Shown: positions 6,314 to 7,639 of the stretch, in pieces
Layout: every line of letters starts with the position of its first letter
Numbering within the stretch: the stretch's first letter is position 1
Origin: Ruminococcus sp. CAG:382
Lineage (GTDB): Bacteria; Bacillota; Clostridia; Oscillospirales; CAG-382
NCBI GenBank assembly: GCA_000433115.1
Contig: FR892232.1
Span: 7,752 to 15,390 of the forward strand
DNA: 7,639 bases
Reading direction: 5' to 3'
Notes under the pieces: model-generated
What the model was told of the DNA's origin: nothing
The model's input: only the letters and a program-made list of their open reading frames with translations
The model's database searches: none
Program-made: the position numbers and the translations under genes

Positions 6314-7365
6314 AAAGATATCTTATCCTCCAAAACGGCGACATATTTGAGGGATATGGATTCGGATCGTACTGTGAAAAGGTCGGCGAACTTGTTTTTA
6401 CAACAGGAATGTGCGGCTACACCGAAACACTCACCGACCCAAGCTATTTCGGTCAGACGGTACTCTTCACTTTTCCGCTCATAGGTAATTACGGAGTAAA
6501 TGCTCTTGATTTTGAAGGAAAATGCCGTGTTTCGGGCTGCGTTGTGCGTGAATACTGCGAAAAGCCTTCCGGAAGCCGGGACGGAGTTTCCCTTGACGAA
6601 TTCCTGAAGCAAAACGGCGTGCCCGGCATATACGGCGTTGATACCCGTGAAATAACTCGCACAATACGCGAATGCGGTGTCATGAATGCTGTTATCACGG
6701 ACACCCCCACTTACGACATTAATTTACTTAATTCATATACGGTAAAGAACGCAGTATCAGCCGTCAGCACATCAGAAAGCGTTGTGATTCCTCCGCTCGA
6801 AAAAACTATATTCAGAGTCGCACTCATTGATTACGGCGCAAAACAAAACATATTGTCAGAGCTTTTGAAACGGGGCTGTGAGGTGACCAAACTTCCCTGC
6901 CTTACTTCTGCAAAAGCTATTCTTGACGGTGGCTTTGACGGAATAATGCTATCAAACGGTCCCGGAGACCCCACCGAGAACACTGATGAAATTGCAGTGA
7001 TTGGTGGGCTGTTCGGTAAACTACCGATATTCGGGATATGTCTCGGTCACCAGCTTATGGCACTTTCGCAAGGCGCACAGACCGTAAAACTAAAATACGG
7101 TCACCGCGGCGTGAACCAACCGGTACGTGAAACCCGCGGTGAGCGCACTTATATAACAAGTCAGAACCACGGTTATGCGGTCGATGAAAGCAGTATAAAA
7201 CACGGCACGGTCAGCTTTGTAAACGCAAACGATAAAACCGTTGAAGGTATTGACTATGATGATGCCATGGCGTTCTCCGTCCAATTCCACCCGGAAGCAT
7301 CGGCAGGACCGCATGATACGTCATTTCTGTTCGACAGATTCTGCGACATGATGGGAGGAAAATGA
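6310..7365 (+). CDS. carA: Carbamoyl-phosphate synthase, small (glutaminase) subunit
   Basis: CarA hydrolyses glutamine and channels ammonia to CarB for carbamoyl phosphate synthesis. The 351-residue protein has the CarA-specific N-terminal domain (LQNGDIFEGYGFG near 7-19; TGMCGYTETLTDPSY, 32-46; GVDTREITRTIR, 109-120) followed by a class I glutamine amidotransferase domain. The latter shows SNGPGDP (215-221), FGICLGHQ (241-248) with nucleophile Cys244, and FHPEA (326-330), giving His327 and Glu329 to complete the triad. Length is normal. The start overlaps the argF stop in ATGA, and GGAGG ends 9 bases upstream. Its presence inside the arginine cluster suggests either a dedicated arginine enzyme or the cell's only CPSase serving pyrimidines as well; which of these holds depends on whether another carAB exists elsewhere in the genome. 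Confidence 0.96.
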   Translation: MKRYLILQNGDIFEGYGFGSYCEKVGELVFTTGMCGYTETLTDPSYFGQTVLFTFPLIGNYGVNALDFEGKCRVSGCVVREYCEKPSGSRDGVSLDEFLKQNGVPGIYGVDTREITRTIRECGVMNAVITDTPTYDINLLNSYTVKNAVSAVSTSESVVIPPLEKTIFRVALIDYGAKQNILSELLKRGCEVTKLPCLTSAKAILDGGFDGIMLSNGPGDPTENTDEIAVIGGLFGKLPIFGICLGHQLMALSQGAQTVKLKYGHRGVNQPVRETRGERTYITSQNHGYAVDESSIKHGTVSFVNANDKTVEGIDYDDAMAFSVQFHPEASAGPHDTSFLFDRFCDMMGGK

Positions 7366-7366
7366 C

Positions 7367-7639
7367 ATGCCACTCGACAAAAGTATAAAAAAAGTCATGG
7401 TAATCGGCTCCGGTCCTATTGTGATAGGTCAGGCTGCCGAATTTGACTACGCAGGCGCTCAGGCGTGCCGTATGCTCAAAAAAGAAGGGGTAAACGTCGT
7501 ACTCATCAATCCCAATCCCGCAACAATAATGACAGATCGTTCCCTTGCCGACGAAATATACCTTGAACCGCTCACGGCAGAAACGGTAAAGAGGATTATA
7601 CTGAAGGAAAAACCCGACAGCCTGCTCGCCGGGCTCGGC
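7367..7639 (+). CDS. carB: Carbamoyl-phosphate synthase, large subunit, N-terminal 91 codons only (cut by window edge)
   Basis: CarB makes carbamoyl phosphate from bicarbonate, two ATP and ammonia delivered by CarA. Only the first 91 residues are present, out of roughly 1,070 usual for the family. They are diagnostic: KKVMVIGSGPIVIGQAAEFD (8-27) followed by YAGAQACRMLKKEG, LINPNPATIMTD (47-58) and IYLEPLTAETV, which form the start of the first ATP-grasp half (pre-ATP-grasp domain). GGAGG (7354-7358) lies 8 bases before the ATG, and the gap to carA is 1 base. The residue after LIN is Pro where many homologues have Ser. The frame runs open to the edge; whether the gene is whole cannot be judged here. 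Confidence 0.95.
   Translation, partial: MPLDKSIKKVMVIGSGPIVIGQAAEFDYAGAQACRMLKKEGVNVVLINPNPATIMTDRSLADEIYLEPLTAETVKRIILKEKPDSLLAGLG

Noticed and set aside
1..7639. CRISPR arrays, insertion sequences, tRNA genes, phage or defence modules
   Set aside because: No spaced direct repeats, transposase motifs, terminal inverted repeats with target duplications or cloverleaf sequences were found; the window is almost fully taken up by recognisable metabolic genes.

Overview
The window looks like a Gram-positive, Clostridia-type chromosome, probably an uncultured gut-associated lineage. This rests on gene order, strong AGGAGG-like ribosome binding sites, an ARG-box-type operator and a B. subtilis-like argC-J-B-D gene order. 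The taxonomic call is inference only. All reading frames are intact, and I see no mobile elements, CRISPR arrays, RNA genes or frameshifts.

Layout. Positions 1-734 (minus strand) hold the first 244 codons of an HSL-family alpha/beta hydrolase whose end lies outside the window. Positions 735-1068 form a divergent intergenic region. It has a well-formed promoter facing the hydrolase and another facing the arginine genes, and the latter is surrounded by TTATGCA/TGCATAA half-sites and one good ARG box. From 1069 to the right edge runs a tightly packed plus-strand operon: argC, argJ, argB, argD, argF, carA and the first 91 codons of carB. The gaps are 17, 17, 4, -4, -4 and 1 bases.

How the genes work together. 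ArgJ moves acetyl groups from N-acetylornithine to glutamate (and may also use acetyl-CoA). ArgB phosphorylates N-acetylglutamate, ArgC reduces the acyl phosphate, and ArgD transaminates the semialdehyde to N-acetylornithine, which ArgJ deacetylates to ornithine. CarA and CarB make carbamoyl phosphate from glutamine, bicarbonate and ATP, and ArgF joins it to ornithine to give citrulline. The operon therefore covers glutamate to citrulline through the acetyl-recycling route. argG and argH (citrulline to arginine) are not in the window. Likely controls are ArgR binding at the promoter and arginine feedback on ArgB, which has the N-terminal helix and C-terminal signature of arginine-sensitive enzymes.

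This is mainly ordinary core metabolism, and I do not see a convincing undescribed system. The points most worth a second look are the architecture of the argC control region, the use of the uncommon short form of ArgC in an otherwise standard operon, and the unassigned divergent hydrolase.
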